From positions 1-41,738 of the forward strand of contig CAXKVR010000210.1 of the NCBI GenBank assembly GCA_964058845.1: a stretch of 41,738 nt of DNA, read 5' to 3'. Both the position numbers and the translations under genes were made by a program. How positions within the stretch are numbered: the stretch's first letter is position 1; every line of letters starts with the position of its first letter. Source of the stretch: Carex sylvatica (Eukaryota > Streptophyta > Magnoliopsida > Poales > Cyperaceae). This document shows positions 21,656 through 32,370 of the stretch, piece after piece. The notes beneath the pieces were generated by a model. The model did no database searches and was not told the origin of the DNA. It worked only from the letters and a program-made list of their open reading frames with translations.

Positions 21656-22121
21656 TGTCAGATACCGGGCTCAATTTGGGTATTACCGGATCTAATTCTA
21701 ACATGGTAAAAGTTTTGGGTATTACCGGGTCTAATTTTGACATGGTAAAGGCTCGGAATGAAGAAAATGATCAGCCAAGCATAGAAGGCAGTGATCAGGG
21801 CAGCGCTCATTTAAAGGAGCTGTCGCTGAGAAACGAGGTCCGCTCCGATTAAAACAAAATGACCGCGAAATAAAGAAAGACACAATTGAATCATTTTTTC
21901 CATAGAAATCTGTAATTCTTCTTTCTTTCACATCGCCTATATAAGGCAAATACTTGTAACAGACTATCATGTGAAATAAAATCCCAATTTTGTGTCAATT
22001 TTTTATTTTTCCTCTTTCGCCATTGATCTGAGCTCAAGCTCAGATCTTGATCACTCGTCCAAGTAGCTGACAGTGGCTCAATTGCGAGTGAATTGGAGAT
22101 TATCAGATCGTGTATCTGACA
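21656..22121 (+). repeat. 3-prime LTR
   Basis: 466 bp. Near its start a block GGTATTACCGGRTCTAATT is present twice where the 5-prime LTR has it once, and it lacks a roughly 65-bp segment of the 5-prime LTR. Otherwise the two agree closely. Confidence 0.95.
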
Positions 22122-22126
22122 CATTG

Positions 22127-23398
22127 TCAGGGTTTGTTGGGCCTCAATCTGATGCTTCAATTTAAACTCTTCTTCAGGATTCATGCATCTTTCAAATATT
22201 CTCAACCGCACCAAGATCTAAACGATACAGACTGCTTCAAGAGTTGTACCACCTTGATATGAACTAGGGCTTCATCCTGACAGGTGGGCCCGACTTCTCC
22301 AGTGTGATTCCAGCCACGGCAAGGCCAGGGAGTGGCATGGCTGTGATCGTCATGCTACAGAGAGTCCACTGCACCGCTCCACATCCTCCGATGATCATCA
22401 AAAAGGACAGTCTAGGGTACCGGTGGAAGCATCGGTACCGGTCGAAATCAAGTTGATTTATTCATGGTTTTGAATGATCTCTTCACGACTGAGCTTGAAT
22501 TTTTGTTTATAATGCGATTGGAGAATTGAATTAGGGTTTTACGTTTGATTCAAGGGGTTTGGTACTGAGAGTCACTAGTCTGAAGGAACTGTGTATGTAA
22601 CTCTTGTTCTTGTACATGGTTACTTTGACTGTGTAGAAACTATCATTCTCAGCGTCTTTTTTGGAGACCTGATACTGTTCGGAAACCGTGTACAACGTAC
22701 TCCTCTATTCCTACACGATGCTCGCTAATATGATCTTGACATTAGCTTTTTGGACCGTGTATGGTCACGTTTTGTATAATAGCTAGTGTAGCTTAACATA
22801 ATGAATTTTATTGATATCTTATAATATTAATAATTTATGTTTTTATACTCTAGTGAGACATTTTTCTGTTGAACTTCAGTAATTACCACCGAAACTTTAA
22901 AAAAAATAGAAAAAAATTTCTAATGTCAAAAAGTACTTTGTAGGCTGGATATCATACTTCGCCCTTTTATAACTATGCGCTAATGCACAGGACTTATCAA
23001 TCAATGAAGAAACTAATTAAGGATAAATTAGATTGATATGAAAATATAAAAAAAAAATTACATTGAGCATATTCCACTCTCAAAATAACAGCATGACAAA
23101 GTATATATGTGTGTATTTGTGAATATGCATCTTTTTGTTGGGATATATAACCGTTCTTCATTTTAATATCTAACAGAAGACTTACAAGCTAAATTATTTT
23201 TAATTAGGTAAAAAATACTGGGATGAAAATTAAAGTGTCTACATAAATACATAAAAAGTAATAAATATAATTACTTCAGAAGTCTTAATTGGAAGTGCAC
23301 GTAGGCTGGAGCGGAACTATTTAGAAAACGCAAATAGGTTTCTGAACCAGGCTAAACATCTACTATGGATGGTATGTACATTCTAGTTCATACAATTT
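22127..23398. other. Intergenic, nothing recognised
   Basis: 22127-22500 is relatively GC-rich and could belong to an older element split by the gypsy insertion, but no motif is assignable. 22780-23398 is AT-rich with no signal. Confidence 0.3.
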
Positions 23399-23857
23399 GC
23401 AGCTGAGATCATATAATTCATGACAATTAATTTCTGCAGCTATAAATGTATCCTTAATTAATTTATCCTTTTTAAAAATGTTTTATAATTTCTAACATTT
23501 GGTATTTTCCAATATAAATTTAAAAATTGATAATAATATTGTACTTCCAATCTTTTTCCTACTTTTCATTGTAAATAAAGTATTTATCGGGTTCGAATGC
23601 ACATCAGACCCTTTGAATGTAATTAAATAGTTACTATTTCTGATCTGAAAAAAAAATGTCAAGCCTCCCAGTGTTTTTAATCCATTTTTGTTGATAATAT
23701 CAATTAATTAATTAATTAAATATAAGAGGTTGCCTAGCTCGTTCTAGAAATTTATCTATGTACGTATAAAAAACTGAAATGCATGTTTGATGTGCAATAA
23801 TTTGATGAAATTATTGATATACTTTTGCACTGACTTCACAGTCAACTGTTGCTTTCT

Positions 23858-23889
<32 letters not shown>

Positions 23890-23890
23890 T
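23399..23890 (+). repeat. Duplicated flank block, copy 1
   Basis: From about 23420 (GACAATTAATTTCTGCAGC) to the (TAA)n run at 23856-23888 this matches 27303-27786 in direct orientation, part of 32160-32365, and the inverse of 29683-29830. It precedes gene copy 1. Confidence 0.85.
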
Positions 23891-24214
23891 AAAATAATGA
23901 ATTTAATTTTTTACTATTTTTTAGATTTTTTTTTATATTAATTGAAAATCGTTGTTTTTTTATCGTCCAAATTTGTCTGAAAAATAGCGATTTTTAATAA
24001 ATCTAAAAAATACAGCTACGAACTCATTTGTATTAAAAGCTTTTACATGCTTGACCTCCATAGTCTAGTCTGACTCGTTCCTGCTAAACAATATAAAATC
24101 TAACATGTTTAGTAGATATTCATTCAATTAGCATTATAAGAAAATTCATGCAAAAAAAACAAAAAAACCCATTATTAAAAAACAGCGATTTTTTTATGGT
24201 CCAGATTTTCTGTG

Positions 24215-24378
24215 AATGGACAGTTGAGAAAAGAAAGCCCAGGTGAGAATGGGTATGACTCGGACCAGGACTCGCTTGACTCGGCGAGTCAACCCGGTCT
24301 AATTAACAGCATTTTTTTATATATACACACTCCTACACACGAGAGATCCCGTATTTAATTTCTTCAACTTATCTCAAC
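24215..24378 (+). promoter_or_regulatory. Conserved upstream region of membrane-protein gene copy 1
   Basis: Matches 30197-30388 with scattered differences. Contains TTGACTCGGCGAGTCAA (24276-24292), an inverted pair of W-box cores, a TATA-like TTTATATATA at about 24317-24326, and a TCTTCAACTTATCTCAACAT leader into the ATG. Confidence 0.6.
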
Positions 24379-24753
24379 ATGGATTCCTTTCAAGGAAAGG
24401 TAATTAAATTTCTTTAGTGTTTTTAAAACACAAAATGTTTTGCTTTCATAAAAGAATAACTAATTACACGTACTTACGTTAATTCAATTATGACATGCAG
24501 AATATTGTAAAGGAGATAATAGCATAAGTGTTATCAATTATGACATGCATCTTTTTTATAAAGGGTGCGACAGTGCACCTTCTTCTGATCATACAGGCAA
24601 TGATAGCGAGAGTTGGTATGTATTACTTCCAAGCCACAAAGTGTTGAGGTTCATGATGGGGATCATATGTCTGACATCAAAGTACTGTTCCATATTATCT
24701 TTTATCCTTCTATTTGAAGTCTTTACATCTCCGGTTGCCTCGGTGAAGATCTA
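24379..24753 (+). pseudogene. Unrecognised small membrane protein gene, copy 1, decayed
   Basis: Exon 1 (24379-24399) encodes MDSFQGK and has a GTAATT donor. After the acceptor CATGCAG (to 24500) exon 2 reads NIVKEIIA and stops. Compared with the intact copy at 30389-31489, a segment covering the residues around SGLVHELCARAKTSVNPIIT is deleted. Similarity resumes at TTTATAAAGGGTGCGACAGT (about 24553) and runs through ICLTSKYCSILSFILLF. At about 24716 it jumps directly to sequence that lies about 380 bp past the stop codon of the intact copy (CTTTACATCTCCGGTTGCC), so the last two hydrophobic segments are also deleted. Confidence 0.75.
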
Positions 24754-24924
24754 ATTGCCTCCCTTGTTTCGACCCTTGTCTCTCTTGTCTCGCCACTATA
24801 TGCTTGGAGTAAAGGGAGAGAGAGAGAGGCAGCAGGGGTGGCTCTCTAAAAGCCAATGTTTTTAAATGTGATTTTGTTGTGGTATGCAAAAGGCCACTTC
24901 ACACTGCACGGTCGCATATGCGGA

Positions 24925-25080
24925 TTTTTATACAGATATATATGGACCAACGTGTTATAACCAAAAAACAATCAAATATTGTTGATCAAGTTGAACTTGA
25001 TTAGTTCATAAATGAAGTGGTTATTCTCTCACAAGTCAACCACATGAATGTTGTGAAACTCTATGAATGTTGCTTATAGA
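24925..25080 (+). pseudogene. Wall-associated-kinase domain fragment, copy 1
   Basis: The plus strand reads DQRVITKKQSNIVDQVELD, a stop, then [20 protein letters not shown] and ECCL, then a stop. This is the start of a WAK-type kinase domain (V-A-I-K-K, then [22 protein letters not shown]). It follows gene copy 1 in the same order as on the minus strand at 33620-34710, and both have the stop at the same codon. Confidence 0.8.
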
Positions 25081-25197
25081 TTAGGATTCTAATTAGCACC
25101 TTATAGTGCATGACGTTTATGGACCATAAAATCTATGGCACTATAGCACGCTATAGCGGCGCTTTATGGGTATAGCGTTTTTTTCAAGGGGCTATAA

Positions 25198-25376
25198 ATC
25201 TCTTCAATTTGGATTACATGGAAGGAAAGAAATAACCTTTGTTTTCAAGGGGGCTGTAAATCTCTTCAATTTTAAGAGCACGTATTATTTCTAAAGCTTC
25301 CTTTTGGTATTGTGTTAGGCAACAAGGAAATGATTCCCATTTCAATCTACAACTTGTATTACCCTTGTAATTATAT
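25198..25376 (+). pseudogene. LINE ORF2 C-terminal fragment
   Basis: Reads SSIWITWKERNNLCFQGGCK, then (after a frame change) RARIISKASFWYC, the W-x-x-W-K-x-R-N signature and tail of plant LINEs, similar in type to the fragment at 2-283. Confidence 0.6.
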
Positions 25377-26121
25377 ATGGGTAAATTAATGGAGCAGAGA
25401 GCAACATGGTTCCAGTCCTCACTTGGGTTTCGTACTGATGAATTATCGGAATTGTCGATTCGGGACATACTGACATTCCTGTGGCAACCACTTGATCAAG
25501 AAAAGATAGCATTATCACTCTCTATAGCATGGCATATTTGGAAATCAAGATGCTCACATTTGTTGACAATAAACGGGCGAAACCCGATAAGACCCTAATG
25601 TCAGTGGACTCCCTGAGCCGAGATGTTAGAGTGATAAAATACCCATTTTCCTCGGTACCGGTGACTGTCCCAGAAACACATACAGGCTCAATCACAGAGA
25701 TGGAAGGGCAATATCATATTTGTTATCTAGATGATTCTTTCAAGCAGCCAGATGAGGGGAATTCGTATTCCCTCAGGTTACCTGACTGAGTAGAATATTC
25801 CGATCATCCACCGGCTGAAATTAAATCTGGGCCGTCCATTGCAATTGTGTTGAGTCAGGTACCTAAGAGACTACAGCAGGTTCAAGCAGGCGATTGGAGA
25901 GCAAACGTGAACCGGCCGATTGGAGAGCAAACGCACAACTGGTTCATATTGCGATCGAAATGACAGCAAACCAGGATTTCAGCTGTGTTCACATACCAAG
26001 AGAGGAAAATTGCAGAGCTAACCAATTAGATAATCAGGCTAGAACTCATCGGATGTCATACACTGGATACACATATCCTCTCTTCTTTGAATATACCAGC
26101 ACAAGCTCCAATTACCAGTAG
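25377..26121 (+). pseudogene. LINE zf-RVT and RNase H fragment
   Basis: Reads ATWFQSSLGFRTDELSELSI and SLSIAWHIWKSRCSHLL, the end of a zf-RVT region. A frame change follows, then QYHICYLDDSF, which could be the RNase H (RVT_3) first strand with DDS in place of DGS. The end reads DWRANAQLVHIAIEMTANQD, CVHIPREENCRANQLDNQAR, which matches the last helix of this RNase H family (VPRxxNxxAxxLA). Several frameshifts separate the parts, so it is a relic. Confidence 0.65.
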
Positions 26122-27302
26122 ATGTTTACAGTTAATTTGAATTGTAATAAGAGTTCTGGCAAGTGATAGCGTAGGGCGCTTTACTGAACTATTTACTGGT
26201 AAAAGGGAGTGCCTACGGGCATAGAACAAAATATATATATTTATATTAATGGAGCAGATATGGAACTTCAAGCAACAGTGCATTGGCCAATTTGGTGGAG
26301 TTTATTCTACTTATCCGAGAAAATGAAAAATTAAACTGTTAATTTCTCACATAAGATAAATGCACCGGCAAACTACAAGATAAATGATAATCCAATACAA
26401 CAAACCTGAGCGGTGAATGCGTAACCTTTTCGCGTTCCAAAATTAACAGTAATATTATCGTATGATCTTCTGTAGAGACCATCATGTGTCAATTTATGCG
26501 GCGGGTGAAATATATTATATCATTAATTCATTATATGCAAGTGATAGAAAACACAGATAGCTATAGGATAGTTCGACTTCTTATGAAGATGCGGAAATAA
26601 ACAGTCTCAATACCAGATTCTGAGTGGACATTCTTTTGAAGCCCACCATGCAAGTCAAAGGATAATATAATGATCATAATTACAAGATTCGCGAATTAAA
26701 CTCGAATAATTTTTTTTTTTTGTGTGATGTCAAACCAAACGTTAAATTATTTGGTTGACCAAATTTTGACCGAATTAAACCTGAATAATTCGCAAATTTT
26801 ACAAATCTTTCCCAAATTTTACGAATTATTCACAAATTTTTCTCATAACTTTTTTTTTGTTTTTTTGATATTTTTGCTCTCTTGCAGGACTGAGATCTCT
26901 GGTTCGGATAATTCCGAATATTTTCTGAACTATACCTGAATTATACCCAAATTATTTTCAAATTACAAATTTTTAATCTTGTATATCGAATCCAAATAAT
27001 TTATTTGTCACTACGATAGAATCAGACACTCAGTGTGAAATTTTGACTCCAGCACAAACTTCTGCACAGGAAGAAACGCACACAAAAAAAAGAACAATTT
27101 TGAACGAAGCGAATCAAAAGATTTTGATTTTCTACACTCGATCTTTTTATATTTTTGCATGTAACAGTTAATTTTTCCCATCATTTTGTTCAGAAAAAAA
27201 TTGCTTAACCCATCACCTCTTCCAAACTTTCTTACGGGAGACTCTTATATTTTTTACTTGCTTTTCAACTTTTTATTTTAACAATCATCTCTTATATAAT
27301 TT
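26122..27302. other. AT-rich stretch with possible eroded TIR element
   Basis: 26690-27010 is rich in GAATAATTCG / AATTATTC motifs in both orientations, as in subterminal parts of non-autonomous elements, but I find no convincing paired ends or target duplication. Nothing else recognised. Confidence 0.3.
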
Positions 27303-27790
27303 ATGACAATTAATTTCTGCAGCTATAAATGTATCCTTAATTAATTTATCCTTTCTTAAAATGTTTTATAATTTCTAACATTTTGTATTTTCCAATATAA
27401 ATTTAAAAATTGATAATAATATTGTACTTCCTATCTTTTTCCTACTTTTCATTGTAAATAAAGTGTTTATCGGATTCGAATGCATATCAGACCCTTTGAA
27501 TGTAATTAAATGCGTTAAATAGTTACTTTTTCTGTGAAAAAAACGTCAAGCCTGTGAGTGTTTTTAATCCATTTTTGTTGATTATATTAATGAATTAATT
27601 AATTAAATATAAGAGGTTGCCTAGCAGCCCTAGCTCGTTCTAGAAATTTATCTAGGTATAAAAAACTGAAATGCATGTTTCATGTGCAATAATTTAATGA
27701 AATTATTGATGTACTTTTGCATTGACTTTGCTAGCTTTTTTTAGCTTATTATTCTCTAATAATAATAATAATAATAATAATAATAGTTGG
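27303..27790 (+). repeat. Duplicated flank block, copy 2
   Basis: Direct copy of 23425-23890, ending in its own (TAA)n run at about 27758-27784. Differences are scattered substitutions and small indels. Confidence 0.85.
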
Positions 27791-27828
27791 ATGCTAATTA
27801 GAATAAGATTAAAGAGATGGAATACAGT

Positions 27829-28910
27829 CCGAAATTTTTATAAATACCCAAAAAAAATATAAAATTACGGAATCTACCCACTGTTTGAATGAAATTCGAA
27901 AAATGCCCAATTCCGTTATCCAATAACCGGATTTGAGACAAATTTCCGGTTGACGGTGCACCGGATTTTTTTTTTTTTTTTTTTTGAAAAAAAATTACAT
28001 TTCCGGTTAACGGTGCACCGGATTTTTTTTTTTTTTTTTTTTTTGAAAACAAATTACATTTCCGGTTAACGGTTCACCGGATTTTTTTTTTTTTTTTTTG
28101 AAAAAATATTACATTTCCAGTTAACGGTGCACCGGATTTTTTTTTTTTTTTACAGAAATTTTTATTTATTAAAATATTAGAAATGTTGAATATATTTCTT
28201 TGAAAATAGATGGAATACAATATAATTTGATTTATTAGAAAGACTGCAACAAATAACCCGGATCAATATGTTTCATGCCGAATTTTTCGCGGCCGTAAGA
28301 AAAATTAATATATATTTTTATGTGTTATTGAGAAAAAATAAAAATGCTTAGATTCTGAGTTATTGATTCCGATTAAAAAGTCACTTCTAGGTAATTCAGA
28401 AAATATTGTGATCTTTCTAGTACATTTAATTTATTAAAAGTTGTATCTATTTTTGAGAATTCTTTTTGAATAACAACCATTAAATAAATTAAAGTTTTTG
28501 TTTTTTTTCAAAAAATATATTAATTTTTCTTACGGCCACGAAAAATTCGGGTTGAAAAATATTGATCCGGGTTATTTGTTGCAGTCTTTCTAATAAATCA
28601 AATTATATTGTATTCCATCTATTTTCAAAGAAATATATTCAACATTTCTAATATTTTAACAAAAAAAATTCTGTTTAAAAAAAATTTTCTGTAAAAAAAT
28701 AAAAATAAATAAAAAAATAATAATAATCCGGTGCACCGTTAACCGGAAATGTAATTTTTTTTCAAAAAAAAAATCCGGTGAATGGTTAATCGGAAATTTG
28801 TCTCAAATCCGGTTATTGGATAACCGGATTGGGCATTTTTCGAATTTCATTCAAACAGTGAGTAGATTCCGTAATTTTATATTTTTTTTGGGTATTTATA
28901 AAAATTTCGG
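27829..28910. mobile_element. Mutator-like foldback element, 1,082 bp
   Basis: GAATACAGT stands immediately on both sides (27820-27828 and 28911-28919), a perfect 9-bp target duplication as made by Mutator-like transposases. The ends are CCGAAATTTTTATAAATACC and its reverse complement. The arms pair over about 500 bp (27829-28330 against 28500-28910), leaving a loop of about 170 bp. Each arm carries CCGGTTAACGGTGCACCGGA-type motifs next to poly-T runs, tandemly repeated about four times in the left arm and fewer in the right. No transposase; frames on either strand are arm artefacts. Confidence 0.92.
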
Positions 28911-28919
28911 GAATACAGT

Positions 28920-29417
28920 GTTGGACGGAATAAAACCATTCTGTTTTTTTTTATATTTTTATTTTTCAGCAAAACGATTTCCTTTCGTGATATATATTTT
29001 TTTATTTTTTTTATTAATAAAAAATTGGCACTCCCGAGTGTTAACAAAATGGTAAGAACAATCTAAAAAAATATTCAAGCAATAACATTCTACATAATTC
29101 AATACAATATATTTTACCTATCAAAGAAAAAATTATTCATTATACAAAACTTTTATATAATAATAAATTAACAAATTTAAAAAAAAATAAAGATAAACAA
29201 ATTCAATGATCCATTAAACATAATTTATTTTAAAAATTATGTTGATTCCCAACATAATTTCCAAGTCAATCTGACAGAATGAATCAGTGATGGATCCATG
29301 GTGGAATATGAGAAAAAATGTCACCATCCATTCAAAAATTGTGAGACACTGTGTGTACGTGGTGGGATGCAGGGTGCTATAACGTGAGTGTAACAGGTGA
29401 CCATTCACATGGTTTCA
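28920..29417. other. AT-rich stretch, nothing recognised
   Basis: No gene, terminus or repeat could be supported. Confidence 0.35.
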
Positions 29418-29675
29418 TTATTTTCATTATTTTCATGATTATTTTCATCATCATCATCATCATCATTATGATGATTATGATTATGATTATGATTATGATT
29501 ATGATGATTATGATTATTATTGTGATTATTATTGTGATTATGATGATTATGATTATTATTGTGATTATTATTGTGATTAATATGATTAATATGATTATTA
29601 TGATTATTATGATGATAATTATGATGATTATGATGATAATTATGATGATTATGATGATAATTATGATGATGATGA
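29418..29675. repeat. Long ATT/ATG compound microsatellite
   Basis: About 255 bp of ATT, ATG and ATGATT triplets. It occupies the place of the short (TAA)n run that ends the flank blocks at 23890 and 27786, in inverse orientation. The His/Asn-rich and Ile/Met-rich open frames here are by-products of the triplets. Confidence 0.92.
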
Positions 29676-29682
29676 TGCAACA

Positions 29683-29830
29683 GTTGACTGTGAAGTCAGT
29701 ACATAAATAATTTCATCAAATTATTGCACATGAAACATGCATTTCTGTTTTTTATACCTAGATAAATTTCTACACCGAGCTAGACAACCTCTTATATTTA
29801 ATTAATTATTTAATTAATTAATTAATTAAA
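29683..29830 (-). repeat. Duplicated flank block, inverted copy
   Basis: Inverse of about 23700-23855: CAACAGTTGACTGTGAAGTC, AAACATGCATTTCTG, and the TTAATTAATTAA run all appear in reverse order. Confidence 0.82.
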
Positions 29831-29869
29831 GCAAAGAAGATCAGTATGTAAAAAAAGTTTACGCTTATT

Positions 29870-29990
29870 ATCATGGTTCGCAATATCGGAATCGAAATTG
29901 AAATCGGGCAGCATGGAATTGATCAGAGACGTCGGCCGAATCAAATTGGACACTCAGATTTTTTTTTTTTTGTGAGAAGCTTATTTTGTA
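29870..29990. mobile_element. Fragment of the 6487-type hAT-like element
   Basis: ATCGGAATCGAAATTGAAAT and CAAATTGGACACTCAGA resemble the subterminal region of the element at 6487-7089. No paired end was found. Confidence 0.4.
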
Positions 29991-30196
29991 CAAAAAAAAA
30001 TACAATTTTTTTAGAAAACATTAATTTGTCAAAAATGGAGGTGCTAGAAAAAAAAAATTAATTACGAGTCTTAATATTGATCCTTACAAAACAGAAAAGA
30101 AGAAAAAAAACAAATCAGAAAAAAATGGAGATATCTATGAATATAGAAATGGAGAAAAAAAAATAATACTGGTCCGGACCTTAGTGCATTTATAGG

Positions 30197-30388
30197 TCTC
30201 TTTCTGTGAATGGACGGTTGAAAAAAGAAAGCCCAGGTGAGAATGGGTATGACTCGGACCAGGACTCGCTTGACTTGGTGCAAACTTGATTGATTTAGCG
30301 AGTCAAACCGCTGCGTAACTCGGTTTAGTTGACACCATTTATATATACTCCATACGAGAGATCCTGTATTTCTTCAACTTATCTCAGC
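30197..30388 (+). promoter_or_regulatory. Upstream region of the intact membrane-protein gene
   Basis: Closely related to 24215-24378. A TATA-like TTTATATATA sits at 30338-30347, about 42 bp before the ATG. TTGAC (30270) and GTCAA (30302) keep the inverted W-box-core pair, here pushed apart by about 20 extra bases. Confidence 0.6.
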
Positions 30389-31489
30389 ATGGATTCCTTT
30401 CAAGGAAAGGTAATTAAATCTCTTTATCCTTTTTTTTTTTTCTGCTTTTTTTTGCTGTAAAAGTGGCATATATGTCCATTACACATCCACCATAATAAAA
30501 AAAGCATCCTGAACTATCCGAAATGTAGATTAGATGAACGACCTCAATATAATGCATCATTTGGTCAAATATATATGTATCCTATGTAACTCTACCCTAA
30601 TTAAATTCTCTAAACAAATACATATATAGCAAAGTTAATTCATAAGAGAAGCATAACTGTTTGCTTTGGATATACTCATTACAAAACATGACATGGCACA
30701 TAAAACCTAGATAGAAGCATAGTATCAACTATATCAGTAATATAAATGTCATTGCGATGCTTCCACACATACCAACAAATTGCACTAATCACTATTTCAG
30801 TAGTAATTTTTTTTATTTAGAAGGTATAGTTTGGACAAAGGATAAATATATCATCAAATTTGGACCAAGTCATAAAAACATCCTAGAATTTTCCCATCCA
30901 AAACCATGTAGTTTTAACAAAAGCACATTTTACAAACAAATGACCCACTGTTTCCACTAATCCATAGAAGTGAAATAATGATTTCATAAAAGAATAACTA
31001 ACATTACGTTAATTCAATTATGACATGCAGATTGTAAAGGAGATAGTAGAAGAAGTGGTATCAGGACTTGTACATGAGCTTTGTGCAAGAGCTAAGACTA
31101 GCGTTAATCCAATTATCACACCCAACATCTTCTTTATAAAGGGTGCAACAGTGCACCTTCTTCTGATTATACAAGCAATGATAGCGAGAGTTGGCATGTA
31201 TTACTTCCAAGGTCACAAAGTGTTGAGGTTCATGATGGGGATCATATGCCTGACATCAAAGTACTGTTCCATCTTATCTTTTAGCCTTCTATTTGATCAA
31301 GTTGAAGGAATATTTGAGAAATATTGTCCAAAGTACTTTGCCCTCTTGCTGTCATCTATTATCGGAGCAGTTATGTGTGTACCATTTGCTGGCTTCTTGT
31401 TTACCGATTGGTTGTATGGGGAGTTAGTATTAACAGATGATATCTTTTTTTCGGTTTGTATTGCACTTACTTATATTGTTTGCAAATAA
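30389..31489 (+). CDS. Unrecognised small multi-span membrane protein, intact two-exon copy
   Basis: Exon 1 is 30389-30409 (MDSFQGK, donor GTAATT) and exon 2 is 31031-31489 (acceptor CATGCAG), joined in phase 0 to give 159 residues. The start is supported because ATG, leader and donor are conserved in the copy at 24379. Residues 8-40 are mixed polar (IVKEIVEEVVSGLVHELCAR). Four hydrophobic stretches follow: about 46-66 (HLLLIIQAMIARVGMYYF), 71-95 (FMMGIICLTSKYCSILSF), 109-131 (YFALLLSSIIGAVMCVPF) and 144-158. A short polar loop FDQVEGIFEKYCPK separates the second and third. There is no signal peptide of the usual type and no family motif I know. A third copy on the minus strand stays open over the shared 107 residues despite substitutions, which suggests real coding sequence. 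Function unknown. Confidence 0.6.
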
Positions 31490-32115
31490 ATATAGATATA
31501 TATATGATATTCCTAGAAGGGATGGGTCGGTTTTTCTTTTAAAATATGGTTTTTTTGGATTTGTATTTCACTTGCTATTATATTTTGTAATTGTTCGCTA
31601 TATAAATATCGCTTGTTTGGATTTGTATTTCACTTGCTTTCATACTAAATACAGTTAACAAAACCGTAGATTTGATAAGAATTAAATATGGTAAAGGAGG
31701 GAAAAAAAAAAACTAAACGAAAAAAATTGATTACAAAATTGAGGTAATGAACGACATTTAATGGATTTTATGTGTAAACCCATGAAGCATTTGTTTGTCT
31801 CTTTGCAAGCTTTCTGAAAAGTAGTTATCAGTTGAAATCGGAGTTTCGTGCAAGAAGTTACAATCGTATGAAGTTTTTATATCTCCGGTTGTCTCCTCGG
31901 TGAAGATCTCGCCTCCCTTGTTTCAACCCTAGTCTCTCTTGTCTCGCCACTATATGCTTGGAGTAGATTGAAAGAGAGAGTCAATGAAGATTCTTGGAGT
32001 AGATGGAGAGGGAGAGAGAGAGAGGGCAGCAGGGGTGGCTCTGTAAAAACTAATGTTTTTTAATGTGGTTTTGTTGAGGTATGCGAAAGGCCACTGCATA
32101 CTGCACGGCCGTTTT
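31490..32115 (+). repeat. Shared 3-prime flank of the membrane-protein gene
   Basis: Contains two ATTTGTATTTCACTTGC repeats, AT-rich sequence and a GAGAGAGAG-rich block before GGCAGCAGGGGTGGCTCTGT. The same order occurs inversely at 34740-35424 and, shortened, at 24716-24920. In this copy it stops at about 32112, just before the WAK fragment would begin. Confidence 0.7.
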
Positions 32116-32159
32116 ATAAAAAGTAAAAGCTAATACTTATTATGAGTCTTTTTTCATCA

Positions 32160-32365
32160 GTACTATTTAAAAAAATTCATAACAATATTTTACTTCCTAT
32201 CTTTTTCCTACTTTTCATGTGTAAATAAAGTATTTATCTAGGTTCGAATGCATATCAGACCCTTTGAATGTAATTAAATCCGTTAAACAGTTACTTTTTC
32301 TCTGAAAAAAATGTGATCAAGCCTGCCAGTGTTTTTAATCCATTTTTGTTGATAATATTAAGGTC
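32160..32365 (+). repeat. Duplicated flank block, partial third direct copy
   Basis: TACTTCCTATCTTTTTCCTA through CCATTTTTGTTGATAATATT matches 23543-23700 and 27424-27588. Confidence 0.8.
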
Positions 32366-32370
32366 GGATT

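Larger units (their letters stand above)
18314..22121 (+). mobile_element. Ty3/gypsy LTR retrotransposon (chromovirus type), internally deleted
   Basis: The element has paired LTRs (18314-18797 and 21656-22121), both starting TGTCAGATAC and ending GTATCTGACA. CATTG flanks both sides (18309-18313 and 22122-22126), a perfect 5-bp target duplication. A primer-binding site for initiator tRNA-Met and a purine tract are present. The order gag, protease, reverse transcriptase identifies Ty3/gypsy, and a C-terminal chromodomain places it among chromoviruses. RNase H and integrase are missing, so the internal region is only about 2.9 kb where complete relatives usually have over 4 kb. It cannot move by itself. 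Confidence 0.95.

Noticed and set aside
18567..22214. Similar open frames (about 70-107 residues) on the minus strand of both LTRs
   Set aside because: They are shadows in the LTR sequence, present twice only because the LTR is.
29405..29680. His/Asn-rich 91-residue frame
   Set aside because: It is the reverse-strand reading of the ATT/ATG microsatellite; all frames are open by composition.
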